A stretch of DNA of 64,000 nt. Source: DASZUK01 sp035547695. GTDB taxonomy: Bacteria; Actinomycetota; Acidimicrobiia; Acidimicrobiales; RAAP-2. Under the pieces are notes generated by a model. The model did not search any database, was not told the origin of the DNA, and worked only from the letters and a program-made list of their open reading frames with translations. The stretch spans positions 79,210-143,209 of the forward strand of contig DASZUK010000063.1 of assembly GCA_035547695.1 (NCBI GenBank), given 5' to 3'. Positions 34,274 through 44,482 of the stretch are shown piece after piece. The stretch's first letter is position 1. Each line of letters opens with the position of its first letter. The translations under genes were made by a program, and so were the position numbers.

Positions 34274-35779
34274 ATGATCGCCACCATCCCCTCCGCCACC
34301 CTGGTCGGCAGCGCCGGCCGGCCGGTCACCGTGGAGGTCCACGTGTCCAACGGCCTACCCGGGTTCACCGTCGTCGGCCTGCCCGACGCCGCCGTCCGGG
34401 AGTCCCGGGACCGGGTCCGAGCCGCCCTGTTGTCCAGCGGCCTCAAGTGGCCGAGCCGGCGGATGACCGTCAACCTGGCCCCCTCGGGGGTCCGCAAGGG
34501 CGGGGCCGGCCTGGACCTGCCCATCGCCGTCGGCCTGCTGGTGGCCGAGGGGGTGCTGCCGCCCGGATCGGTGGCCGGGCGGTCGTTCGTGGGCGAACTG
34601 GGCCTGGACGGCTCCCTGCGGCACGTCCCCGGCATGGTGGCCCTGGCTGACTCCCTGCTTGGCCACACCCTGGTGGTCCCCGAGTGCGACGCCGCCGAGG
34701 CCGCGGCCGTTCGTCCAGGGGCGGTGGCCGGGGCGGCCACGTTGGGGCACCTGGTCGACCTGCTGACCGGACGGGGGGACTGGCCGCAGTTGGTCGACCT
34801 GGCCGTCGAGGTCCCGCCGGTCCGTCCCGTCGGCCCCGACCTGGCCGACGTCCGGGGGCAGCGGGTGGGCCGCCGGGCCGTCGAGGTGGCCGCGGCCGGC
34901 GGCCATCACCTGCTGCTTGTCGGCCCGCCCGGGTCCGGCAAGACCATGCTGGCCGAACGGCTCCCCGGCCTGCTGCCACCGTTGACCCGCACCGAGGCCA
35001 TCGAGGTCAGCCAGGTCCACTCCGCCGCCGGCCTGGCCCTCGACGGTGGGCTGGTCCGGGACCCGCCGCTGCGGGCGCCGCACCACGGGGCCTCCGCGGT
35101 CTCCCTCATCGGCGGCGGCTCCGCCGTGATGCGGCCGGGGGAGATCAGCCTGGCCCACCACGGCATCCTCTTCCTTGACGAGATGGGGGAGTTCCCGGCC
35201 GCCGTGCTGGACGCCCTGCGCCAACCCCTGGAGGAGGGCGTGGTACGGATCAGCCGGGCCCGGGCGTCGGTGACCCTGCCGGCCCGGTTCATCCTGGTCG
35301 GCGCCATGAACCCCTGCCCGTGCGGCAACGGCGGCCCCCCGGGGAGCTGCCGGTGCACCCCGGCGGCCCGGGCCCGCTACGCCCGGCGGCTGTCCGGCCC
35401 GCTGCTGGACCGGTTCGACCTGGTGGTCCAGTTGCAGCGGCCCGACGCCGCCGAGCTGCTGACCGCCGGCCCGGGGGAGTCGTCGGTGGTCGTCGCCGAC
35501 CGGGTGGCCGGCGCCCGCCGGATGGCCCACGGCCGCGGGGTCCCCAACAACGCCCTGCTGCCGTCGGCCACATTGGACCGCTGGGCCCCGTTGACCCCGA
35601 CAGCCGCCGCCCTGCTGGACAGCCACGTCCGCGCCGGTGACCTCAGCGGCCGGGGGCTGCACCGGGTCCGGCGGGTAGCCCGCACCCTGGCCGACCTGCG
35701 CGGGGCCGGGTCGTCGCCGATCGACGCCGGCCACGTCGCCGAGGCCCTCGCGCTCCGGGCCGGTCCCGGGGTGGGGTAG
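34274..35779 (+). CDS. comM: YifB/ComM family Mg-chelatase-like AAA ATPase
   Basis: A 501-aa protein. ComM is a hexameric helicase promoting branch migration during natural transformation. The N-terminal Lon-like domain shows LPGFTVVGLPDAAVRESRDR and VNLAPSGVRKGGAGLDLPIA. Walker A GPPGSGKTM is near residue 217, Walker B ILFLDEMGEF near 300, and the zinc-like cluster NPCPCG...CRC near 346. ATG 34274 follows CGGAG at 34263-34267. It normally sits between yraN and dprA, but here it stands alone. Confidence 0.92.
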   Translation: MIATIPSATLVGSAGRPVTVEVHVSNGLPGFTVVGLPDAAVRESRDRVRAALLSSGLKWPSRRMTVNLAPSGVRKGGAGLDLPIAVGLLVAEGVLPPGSVAGRSFVGELGLDGSLRHVPGMVALADSLLGHTLVVPECDAAEAAAVRPGAVAGAATLGHLVDLLTGRGDWPQLVDLAVEVPPVRPVGPDLADVRGQRVGRRAVEVAAAGGHHLLLVGPPGSGKTMLAERLPGLLPPLTRTEAIEVSQVHSAAGLALDGGLVRDPPLRAPHHGASAVSLIGGGSAVMRPGEISLAHHGILFLDEMGEFPAAVLDALRQPLEEGVVRISRARASVTLPARFILVGAMNPCPCGNGGPPGSCRCTPAARARYARRLSGPLLDRFDLVVQLQRPDAAELLTAGPGESSVVVADRVAGARRMAHGRGVPNNALLPSATLDRWAPLTPTAAALLDSHVRAGDLSGRGLHRVRRVARTLADLRGAGSSPIDAGHVAEALALRAGPGVG

Positions 35780-35912
35780 GGCCCTCGCCCGACGGTGAGC
35801 CCGGCGCCGATCCGCCGGCCGCCGATCTTTCTTATCGAGATGTCACCCCATTCCCACGTTGCCATCAGGTGCCGATGCGACGCTGGGGCAGGCCAGCCGC
35901 CGAGGAGGACCC

Positions 35913-37250
35913 GTGATCCAGGCCGTCATCCTGTCAACGCCGGAGCTGGGCGACCGCTCCTACCTGCTGCACGACGGGGAGGTCGGCGTGGCCGTCGACC
36001 CCCAACGGGACATCGACGGCATGGTGGCCGCGGCGGAGGCGGCCGGCGTGCGGATCGCCTACGTCGCGGAGACCCACATCCACAACGACTACCTGTCGGG
36101 CGGCCTGTCGCTGGCCCGGCTCCTGGACGTGCCGTACCTGGTGGCGGCCGCCGAGGAGGTGGACTTCGACCGGCGCCCGGTCCACGACGGGGAGGAGATC
36201 GCCGTCGGCTCCGGGTTCGCCGTCCGGGTCGTCGCCACCCCGGGGCACACCCCCAACCACGTCAGCTACGTCGCCCTGGACCGGGGCCGGCCGGTGGTGG
36301 CCTGCACCGGCGGCGCCCTCCTGTTCGGGTCGGTGGGGCGCACCGACCTCTCCGGCGACTCCCTGGCCCGGTCGTTGGCCCACCAGCAGTTCCGCTCCGC
36401 CCACCGGTTGGGGCAGCTCCCGGGGTCGGTGTCGGTGCTGCCCACCCACGGCTTCGGCAGCTTCTGCTCGGTCGGCGCGTCGGCGGCGGAGGCGTCCACC
36501 ATCGCCGAGGAACGGGAGGCCAACCTGGCGTTCCGCGCCGGCGACGAAGGGGAGTTCGTCGACACCCTGCTGGCCGGCTTCGGTGACTTTCCCGTCTACT
36601 ACCACCGGATGGGGCCCCGGAACCGGCGAGGGGTGCTGCCGGCCGACCTGTCCGATCCGCCCACCGTCGACCTGGACCAGGTGAGCCGGCTGGCCCGGGG
36701 CGAGTCCTGGGTCGTCGACCTGCGCCCCCGCGGCGTCTTCGCCGCCGCCCATCTGGCCCGCACCATCAACGTCGAGCTCGACCTGCCGTTGGCCACCTAC
36801 CTCGGCTGGCTGCTGCCGGAGTCCTCGCCGCTGGTGCTGATGGCCGACGACGCCAAATCCGTCTCGGCCGCCCGGCTCAGCCTGTCCCGGATCGGGCTCG
36901 AAGCGGTCGCCGGGCAGTGCACCGGTCCGGTGCCACCGGCCGGCGCCGACCCGGCGGTCCGCACCTACCCGGTCCGCAGCTTCGCCGACCTGTCCGACGC
37001 CATGGCCCAGCCCGGCCACGTGGCCCTCGACGTCCGCCGGGACGACGAATGGCGGGCCGGCCATCTGGACGCCGCGGTCCACGTCCCCCTCCAGCACCTG
37101 GCCGAGCGGACCGGTGACCTACCCCCCGGGACCCTCTGGGTCCACTGCGCCGCCGGCTACCGGGCGGCCATCGCCGCCAGCCTGCTGCAGCGGGCCGGCC
37201 GGGACGTGGTCCTGGTCGACGGGCGGTTCACCACGCCGGACCGGGCCTGA
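35913..37250 (+). CDS. MBL-fold hydrolase with two rhodanese domains
   Basis: A 445-aa protein related to ETHE1-type persulfide dioxygenases and sulfurtransferases. The metallo-beta-lactamase part has ETHIHNDYLSGG (Tyr at the position usually His, common in this subgroup) and TPGHTPNHVSYV. The first rhodanese domain (about 260-335) lacks a catalytic cysteine; the second (about 350-440) has it in HCAAGYRAA near 411. It probably oxidises or transfers persulfide sulfur in the cytoplasm. GTG 35913 is preceded by GAGGAGG at 35902-35908. Confidence 0.87.
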   Translation: MIQAVILSTPELGDRSYLLHDGEVGVAVDPQRDIDGMVAAAEAAGVRIAYVAETHIHNDYLSGGLSLARLLDVPYLVAAAEEVDFDRRPVHDGEEIAVGSGFAVRVVATPGHTPNHVSYVALDRGRPVVACTGGALLFGSVGRTDLSGDSLARSLAHQQFRSAHRLGQLPGSVSVLPTHGFGSFCSVGASAAEASTIAEEREANLAFRAGDEGEFVDTLLAGFGDFPVYYHRMGPRNRRGVLPADLSDPPTVDLDQVSRLARGESWVVDLRPRGVFAAAHLARTINVELDLPLATYLGWLLPESSPLVLMADDAKSVSAARLSLSRIGLEAVAGQCTGPVPPAGADPAVRTYPVRSFADLSDAMAQPGHVALDVRRDDEWRAGHLDAAVHVPLQHLAERTGDLPPGTLWVHCAAGYRAAIAASLLQRAGRDVVLVDGRFTTPDRA

Positions 37251-37295
37251 CCCTCCGGCCACGCCGGCCCGGCCGGCCCGGGACCGCCGGAGGGG
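37251..37295. terminator. Hairpin between convergent genes
   Basis: CCCTCCGGC at 37251-37259 pairs perfectly with GCCGGAGGG at 37286-37294, immediately after the MBL-rhodanese stop and before the 3' end of the convergent reductase. No T-run on either strand; it may act as a bidirectional terminator. Confidence 0.45.
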
Positions 37296-37298
37296 CGG

Positions 37299-38240
37299 TC
37301 AGCCGGCCGGCGGCAGCAGCGCTTCGATCCGGTCGAGGGTGGCCGGTTCGAGCACCACGTCGGCGGCGCCGGCGCTGTCGACGATGGTCTCCGGCCGGCC
37401 GGACCCGACGATGGCCACGTGGACGCCCGGCTGGGCCAGCACCCAGGCGACGGCCAACTGCGACAGGCTGATGCCGAGGTCGGCGGCCACCGCCTTCAGC
37501 CCGTCGACCACTGCCAGGTTGCGGCGGCGGGCGTCACCGGTGAACGCGGCCGCCGTGGACCGCCAGTCGTCGGCCGGGTAGGTGGTGTCGGGCCCGACCG
37601 ATCCGGTCAGCAGGCCGGAGGCCAGTGGGGAGTAGGCCAGGACCCCGATGTCCTGTTTCCGGCAGTACGGCAGGATGTCGTCCTCGACGGACCGTCGGAG
37701 CAGGTTGTACGGCGGCTGCAGCGTCTCCACCGGGCACACCGCCGAGAACGCCTCCATCTGGGCCACGTCGAAGTTGGAGACCCCGACGTGGCCGATCTTG
37801 CCCTCGGCCACCAGCGCCGCCACCTCGGCCGCCGTCTCCTCGAACGGCACCGCCGGGTCGGGCCAGTGGATCTGGTACAGGTCGATGCGGTCGACGCCGA
37901 GGAACCGGAGGCTGTCGTCCACTCCCGCCCGGATGAACGCCGGCTCGCCCCGGCGGAACCGGTCGCCGCCGGGGTCGATGCCGCCCTTGGTGGCGACGAC
38001 CACCCGGTCCCGTTCCCGCCGGAGCGGGCCGTCCAGGGCCCGGCCGAGGAGCGCTTCGGACCGTCCCATCCCGTAGCCCTGGGCGGTGTCGAACAGGGTG
38101 ACCCCCAGGTCCCAGGCCTGCCGGATGGCGGCCACCGCCCGGTCCTCGTCGTAGCCGCCCCAGTCGCCGCCCAACTGCCAGGTGCCGAAGGCGATCCGCG
38201 AGACCTCCAGGCCGGACTTCCCCAGTACCACCGTCTTCAC
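37299..38240 (-). CDS. Aldo/keto reductase
   Basis: A 313-aa NADPH-dependent (beta/alpha)8 reductase. The catalytic tetrad is visible: Asp and Tyr in LFDTAQGYGMGRSE, Lys in VVATKGG, His in YQIHWPDP. The C-terminal cofactor site is VAIVGSGRPETI. The substrate is unknown. GTG start at 38240 with AAGGAG seven bases upstream. It lies 43 bases downstream of the Lrp gene on the same strand, so it may be co-transcribed. Confidence 0.9.
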   Translation of the reverse strand: MKTVVLGKSGLEVSRIAFGTWQLGGDWGGYDEDRAVAAIRQAWDLGVTLFDTAQGYGMGRSEALLGRALDGPLRRERDRVVVATKGGIDPGGDRFRRGEPAFIRAGVDDSLRFLGVDRIDLYQIHWPDPAVPFEETAAEVAALVAEGKIGHVGVSNFDVAQMEAFSAVCPVETLQPPYNLLRRSVEDDILPYCRKQDIGVLAYSPLASGLLTGSVGPDTTYPADDWRSTAAAFTGDARRRNLAVVDGLKAVAADLGISLSQLAVAWVLAQPGVHVAIVGSGRPETIVDSAGAADVVLEPATLDRIEALLPPAG

Positions 38241-38283
38241 GCCGCCGCTCCTTCATGTACGCGCCGGCGAGCGCCGGCGGGGC

Positions 38284-38748
38284 CTACGGTTCGCCCGGCG
38301 CCGAGGGCAGGGCCCGGGAGTTGCCGAACTTGATGTACTTCATGATCACGATCACCTCGACCTCGGTGACGTTGTCCAGCTCCCGGAACTCGTCGACCCG
38401 CCGCATGAGGTGGTCGGTGTCCACGCAGGCCACCTCCACCATGAGGTCGTACCGGCCGGAGCTGAGCACCGCCCAGGCGATGTCGGGCAACATCTCGATC
38501 GCCCGGCTGGTGGCCTCGAGGGGCCCCACGCAACGGATGCCCAGCAGGGCGGCCACGTGGTAGCCGAGCTTCAGCGGGTCGACGATGACCACGCCCTTCA
38601 CGATCCCCTTGTCGAACAGCCGGGTGACCCGCTTGCGGACGGCGGCGGGGGACAGCCCGATCTTGGCCGCCATCGCCGCGTAGGTGGCCCGGCCGTCGAT
38701 CTGCAGCAGGTTGACCAGTTCCTGGTCGGTGTCGTCCAGCTTCTCCAT
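38284..38748 (-). CDS. Lrp/AsnC family transcriptional regulator
   Basis: A 154-aa regulator with an N-terminal winged helix-turn-helix (DDTDQELVNLLQIDGRATYA, KIGLSPAAVRKRVTRL) and a C-terminal RAM ligand domain (YDLMVEVACVDTDHL). The family senses amino acids or amines and often controls divergent catabolic or transport genes. It is divergent from the ABC importer genes across a 260-base region with a perfect 10-bp inverted repeat, so it is the likely regulator of the amine cluster and possibly the reductase. Confidence 0.9.
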   Translation of the reverse strand: MEKLDDTDQELVNLLQIDGRATYAAMAAKIGLSPAAVRKRVTRLFDKGIVKGVVIVDPLKLGYHVAALLGIRCVGPLEATSRAIEMLPDIAWAVLSSGRYDLMVEVACVDTDHLMRRVDEFRELDNVTEVEVIVIMKYIKFGNSRALPSAPGEP

Positions 38749-38854
38749 CGGTGGTCCCCCGTGGCTCAGGCGGCGCCGTCGGCCGCGGCCGTCCGGATTC
38801 CCATCCTAGAGGGCCGCTCAGGTATCGGTTGCGAACCACAGGCGTAGTCATACC

Positions 38855-38886
38855 ACCGATTCGGTCCCTGGAGCGGCCGAATCGGT
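38855..38886. promoter_or_regulatory. 10-bp inverted repeat: candidate Lrp operator or attenuator hairpin
   Basis: ACCGATTCGG at 38855-38864 is the exact reverse complement of 38877-38886, with a 12-base spacer. A TCGTTTTTC run follows on the plus strand. The site could be a dimer operator of the divergent Lrp-type regulator, or a terminator-like hairpin ahead of the importer genes. Confidence 0.5.
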
Positions 38887-39009
38887 CGTTTTTCAATACG
38901 TAACACCCAGGAAATGCTCCCGATACACGGCCGCCTTACCGTTCCCGGTATCGAACCGCAACCCATTCTCACCAGAGACGAGCGAATCGAAATCCCCGGG
39001 CCGCCATCC

Positions 39010-40142
<1,133 letters not shown>

Positions 40143-40146
<4 letters not shown>

Positions 40147-41249
40147 CGGTGGCCCAGGTGGTGCTCGGCAACGACGTCGCCGGCCGGCCCGGCCGGGCCG
40201 ACCCGCCCGACCAGTCGGGCCGGCCGGCGATGGGGTGGCGGGCGGTCGACGGCCTGGTGGCCCTGCGCCGGCGGCTCCACGTCCGGCGGACCGCCGCCGT
40301 CCCCTACCTGCAGGTGGCCCCCGCGGTGCTGCTGGGGGCGGTCCTGGCGTACGGCCTCGGCTACATGGTGTACGTCAGCTTCCACGCCTACGACTCGTTC
40401 CTGGCCGAGCAGGGACCGTTCTCGACGTCGGAGTACGCCCGGCTGTTCAGCTCCGCCAACACCTCGTACCTGCAGACCCTCGTCCGCACCCTGGTCGTCT
40501 CGGTGATCGTCACCGCCGTCAGCGCCCTGCTGGCGGTGCCCACCGCCCACGTCATCGTCCGGATGCGCAGCCGGTTCCTCCGGTCGCTCGCCATCTTCCT
40601 CCTCCTCGTCCCCTTCCTCATGGGGGAGAGCATCCGGGCGTTCGCCTGGCTGCTCATCCTGGGCACCAACGGGGCCGTGCCGTGGATCGTCCACGGGGTC
40701 AGCGGCCACTCCCCCTCCCTGCTCGGCAGCACATGGTCGATCACCCTCGGCCTGCTGCAGACCGAGGTCCCCCTGGCCGTCCTCGTCCTGATCCCCGGGA
40801 TGCGGAAGATCCCGCCCGACCTCGAGCTGGCCGCGCAGACCCTGGGGGCACGGCCGCCGGCGGTGTGGCGGCGCATCATCCTCCCCCTCGTCCGTCCCAG
40901 CCTCGGCGCGGCCTGCGTCCTGGTGTTCGCCCTCTGCATGACCGAGTTCGCCGTCCCGTCCGCCCTCGGCCTCGGGGCCACCCCGTTCGTCGCGAACTCG
41001 GTCCAGTCCATCTTCTTCAGCGAGGGCAACATCTACTTCGGGGCCGCCTTCAGCGTCGTGCTGATCCTCGTGGTCGTCGCCGCCGTCGGCCTCATCCTCC
41101 TCGGCTTCCGGACCCGTCGGCCCCGGCCGCGGCCGCCGAAGCGGGCTGCCGCCACCGCCACCGCCACCACGGCCGTCACGGCCGCCACCACCACCACCGC
41201 CGTCACGGCCACCGCCGCGGCCGTCGGGCCCGCCGAGGGGACGGCATGA
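40143..41249 (+). CDS. potB: Polyamine-type ABC importer permease (PotB-like)
   Basis: A 368-aa inner-membrane permease with about six hydrophobic helices (from residue ~57). The cytoplasmic EAA-type loop AAQTLGARPPAVWRRIILPL contacts the ATPase. GTG 40143 overlaps potA. The C-terminal ~45 residues are an Arg/Pro then Ala/Thr low-complexity tail (bases ~41120-41240) not found in typical PotB. It couples to potC by an ATGA overlap. Confidence 0.87.
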
Positions 41250-42040
41250 GGCCCCGCATCCGCTGGGCCGCGGTCGTGGCCGTCGCCGTGCTGGTCCTGG
41301 CCATCGTGCCGACCGCCATCGTGTTCCTCAGCTCGTTCTCGAGCGCCCACGCGCTGTCGTTCCCGCCGACCCACATCTCGCTGTCCCCGTACGGATCGCT
41401 GCTGTCCAACGCCACCACCCGGACCGCCCTGGTCCACAGCGTCCTCGTCGGCCTCATCTCCGTGGTGGTGGCCGTGCCGGTCGGCACCCTGGCCGCCTTC
41501 GGGCTGCGTGGCCGCCACTTCTTCGGCCGCGGCGTCGTGGTCGTCGTCATCCTCCTCGGCCTGGCGTCCCCACTGGTGGTGTCCGGGGTGGCCTTCCTGG
41601 TGATCGAGACATCGGTCGGCCTGGTCGGCAACCTGCTGGTCCTCGGCATCAGCATCGCCATCGTCAACCTCCCGTTCGTGGTCTTCCTGGTGTCGTCGGC
41701 CCTGGAGCAGATGAACCCCGAGCTGACCGAGGCGTCCCACACGCTGGGGGCCGAGGAGGTGCAGACGTTCCTCTTCGTCACCCTCCCCGAGATCACCCCG
41801 GCCGTCGTGGCCTCGGCGTTGCTGCTGTTCATCTTCGGCCTCACCGACTTCACCGTCTCGGTCATCCTGACCACCCCGGCCGACAGCACCCTGCCGGTCG
41901 TCGTCTTCGGCGGCCTCCGGTCCGGGCTCACCCCGGTACTGGCCGCGGCCGGCGGCCTCAACGTGGTCCTCGCCGTCGTCATCACCTGGGTCCTCTCCCG
42001 CACCGGTGTCATATCCCGCTTCTTCTTCCAGGAAGGCTGA
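41246..42040 (+). CDS. potC: Polyamine-type ABC importer permease (PotC-like)
   Basis: A 264-aa membrane protein with six predicted helices and the EAA loop EASHTLGAEEVQTFLFVTLPE-like segment near residue 163. It is the second subunit of the importer channel. ATG 41246 overlaps the potB stop. The binding-protein gene starts two bases after its stop. Confidence 0.88.
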   Translation: MRPRIRWAAVVAVAVLVLAIVPTAIVFLSSFSSAHALSFPPTHISLSPYGSLLSNATTRTALVHSVLVGLISVVVAVPVGTLAAFGLRGRHFFGRGVVVVVILLGLASPLVVSGVAFLVIETSVGLVGNLLVLGISIAIVNLPFVVFLVSSALEQMNPELTEASHTLGAEEVQTFLFVTLPEITPAVVASALLLFIFGLTDFTVSVILTTPADSTLPVVVFGGLRSGLTPVLAAAGGLNVVLAVVITWVLSRTGVISRFFFQEG

Positions 42041-42042
42041 CC

Positions 42043-43188
42043 ATGCATGTGAACCGTGAGCCCTGGACCGTCGACCGCCGGACCGTCCTGAGGGGTGGCC
42101 TGGCCGCGATGGCCGCCGGGGTGGGCACGGCGGTGCTCGGCCCCGGGGGTGCCCTGCTGGGGACCGGTGCGGGGGCGGCGCCCAAGGTGCCCACCACCAA
42201 GCCGTCCAAGCTGGTGGTCCGGTCCTGGGGGCCGCCGTGGTCGTCGACCATCGGGGACATCCCCGGGAAGGCGTTCACGGCCAAGACCGGCATCCCGGTG
42301 GAGTTCGACCTGACCGACTTCACAGTCATGGACACCAAGGTCCGGCTGGCCGTCCGCTCCGGCCACCGCCCCCCGGTGGACGTCATGTACACCATCGGCC
42401 GTTCCTGCTACGCCGCCTCCGCCCAGAAGGTGCTGGTGCCGCTCGATCCCGGGATCGTGACCAACCTCGCCCACATCTCCCCGGCCGGCAAGCCGCAGGG
42501 GTCGGCGTCCGACTACGTCCTCGTCTACACCTACACCACCCCCCTCATCTACCGAACCGACAAGCTGAAGCTGACGAACGGCATGTCGTGGCAGGTGATG
42601 TGGGACGCCGCCTACAAGGGCCGCCTGTTCGTCCCCGCCAACTTCGACCCCCTGCTGTTCCCGGTGGCCAAGATGCTGAAGCGCAACCCGGCCTCCGGCA
42701 ACCTGGCGCCGGTGTGGGCCAAGTTCAAGACCCTGCGGCCCAACATCCAGGTCGTCGGGGACGACACCCCGTTCATCAACAACATGAAGACCGGGGAGGT
42801 CTGGCTGGGCAGCGCCCTGGTCGGTGACGCCCTGGCCCTGCAGCAGACAACAAAGGTCCCGGTGGACTGGATCGTCCCCAAGGAGGGGGCCGTGCTCACC
42901 GGGGACGGCATGTACGTGCCCAAGAACCTCCCGTCCGACGTCACCTACTGGGCCCAGGTGTTCGTCAACGAGGTCATCGACGCCCGGTTGCAGACCCAGT
43001 GGACCGGCAAGGTCGAGACGGTGCCCACCAACCTGGGCGCCACCCCGGCGGCGTTCATGAAGGGCAACCCGGCGTTCCCGTTCACCGCGGCCGAGATCGA
43101 GAAGTACGCCATACCCGAGCCGCTGGCCGCCGCGGCGAAGAACGGCGACGGCTGGCAGGCCAACTACACCGCCGCCATCCAGAAGTGA
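42043..43188 (+). CDS. potD: Polyamine/amine-type ABC importer substrate-binding protein (PotD-like, Tat signal)
   Basis: A 381-aa exported solute-binding protein. The N-terminus has a twin-arginine motif (DRRTVLRGG) followed by a hydrophobic Ala/Gly stretch, so Tat export is likely. The two-lobed PBP fold shows LVVRSWGPPW, VDVMYTIGRS and IYRTDKLKL segments related to the spermidine/putrescine family. The ligand is uncertain; polyamine or another amine fits the downstream enzymes. Confidence 0.82.
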   Translation: MHVNREPWTVDRRTVLRGGLAAMAAGVGTAVLGPGGALLGTGAGAAPKVPTTKPSKLVVRSWGPPWSSTIGDIPGKAFTAKTGIPVEFDLTDFTVMDTKVRLAVRSGHRPPVDVMYTIGRSCYAASAQKVLVPLDPGIVTNLAHISPAGKPQGSASDYVLVYTYTTPLIYRTDKLKLTNGMSWQVMWDAAYKGRLFVPANFDPLLFPVAKMLKRNPASGNLAPVWAKFKTLRPNIQVVGDDTPFINNMKTGEVWLGSALVGDALALQQTTKVPVDWIVPKEGAVLTGDGMYVPKNLPSDVTYWAQVFVNEVIDARLQTQWTGKVETVPTNLGATPAAFMKGNPAFPFTAAEIEKYAIPEPLAAAAKNGDGWQANYTAAIQK

Positions 43189-43249
43189 CCCAGCCACCCG
43201 AACCGGCCCCGCCGGCCGCCGACCGGCCGGCTCTATCAGGAGGTGACCA

Positions 43250-44479
43250 ATGAACAGGACGCAGCTCGCCGGCGTCAGGACCCTGCTCGACGAAGACCTG
43301 GACGCGTCGGCGCTGTCCCTCGACGAGGCGGTGACCCTGCCGCCGGAGATGTACACCGACGCCGACTTCTTCGCCTTCGAGAAGGACGCCATCTTCACCA
43401 AGGAGTGGATCTGCGTCGGCCGGCAGGAGCAGATCCCGAACCCCGGGGACTACTTCTCGTTCACCGTCGCCGACGAGCCCCTGGTCGTCGTCCGCGACGA
43501 CCAGGGGGTGATCCGGGCCATGAGCGCGGTGTGCCAGCACCGGGGCATGGTGATCACCGATCCCGGCGAGCTGGAGCAACAGGAGTGGTCGGCGCCGGTC
43601 TGCGAGCGGGCCGGCAACTGCGGCCGCCAGCTCCGCTGCCCCTACCACTTCTGGGTCTACGACCTCACCGGCCAGTTGGTCGGGGCGCCGGAGATGGGCA
43701 GGACCAAGGACTTCGACCGCTCCGCCATCCGCCTGCCCCGGCTGGCGGTGGAGGTCTGGAACGGGTTCGTCTTCGTCAACTTCGACCTCGACGCCGCCCC
43801 CCTCGCCCCCCGGTTGGCCCTGGCCGACGACTACCTGGCGAACTGGCAGATGGGGGAGATGGAGGCGGCCAGCCTCGGCCGGGTGGACGGCCTCCCGTGG
43901 AACTGGAAGGTGATGCTGGAGAACATCATCGAGATCTACCACGCCGACCGGCTGCACCTGCCCATCCACGAGCTGGCGCCGGCCAGCCTCATGGTGAGCA
44001 CCCCGTTCGACGACCAGGACGCCATGGTCATCAGCCGCACCGGCACCGTCCGCGACGACTACTCCTTCAATGCCTCCATGGGGGCCCTGTTCCCGGTCAT
44101 CGACACCCTCACCCCCGAGGACCGGTCCATGGCCTACTTCGGCATCGCCCCGCCCACCCTCGGCATCGGGACCAGCTCGGACTCGCTGCTCTACGTCCTG
44201 GTCGTCCCGAGGGCCGCCGACCGCATCGACCTCCTCTACGGCACCCTGTTCCCGAAGGGGTACAAGAAGCTCCGCCGGTTCGCCGAGATCGAGGAGCTGG
44301 CGTCGACCGGCATGGTCGCCCTCACCCGCCAGGACGTGGCCGCCAACAAGTCCGTCCAGCGGGGCCTGCGGTCGCAGTTCGCCCCCCGCGGCCGGCTGTC
44401 GTGGCAGGAGGAGCCCATCAACCACTTCAACCGGTGGCTCATCACCCGCTACCGCCGGCACATGGCCGCGCTGGGCTGA
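43250..44479 (+). CDS. Rieske non-heme iron oxygenase, alpha subunit
   Basis: A 409-aa oxygenase. The Rieske centre has CQHRG and CPYHFW, but ~32 residues separate the two pairs instead of the usual 15-17, and the insertion adds two more cysteines (APVCERAGNCG). The mononuclear iron site is in NWKVMLENIIEIYHADRLH. Such enzymes demethylate or hydroxylate amines, betaines or aromatics. No reductase or beta subunit is encoded nearby. AGGAGGTGA at 43238-43246 gives a strong ribosome binding site; the synthetase gene follows three bases after its stop. Confidence 0.88.
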   Translation: MNRTQLAGVRTLLDEDLDASALSLDEAVTLPPEMYTDADFFAFEKDAIFTKEWICVGRQEQIPNPGDYFSFTVADEPLVVVRDDQGVIRAMSAVCQHRGMVITDPGELEQQEWSAPVCERAGNCGRQLRCPYHFWVYDLTGQLVGAPEMGRTKDFDRSAIRLPRLAVEVWNGFVFVNFDLDAAPLAPRLALADDYLANWQMGEMEAASLGRVDGLPWNWKVMLENIIEIYHADRLHLPIHELAPASLMVSTPFDDQDAMVISRTGTVRDDYSFNASMGALFPVIDTLTPEDRSMAYFGIAPPTLGIGTSSDSLLYVLVVPRAADRIDLLYGTLFPKGYKKLRRFAEIEELASTGMVALTRQDVAANKSVQRGLRSQFAPRGRLSWQEEPINHFNRWLITRYRRHMAALG

Positions 44480-44482
44480 CCC

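Noticed and set aside
38914..39009. ATG 38914 as the potA start
   Set aside because: The stretch lacks GC-ending codons, has no usable ribosome binding site and precedes a normal start at GTG 39010.
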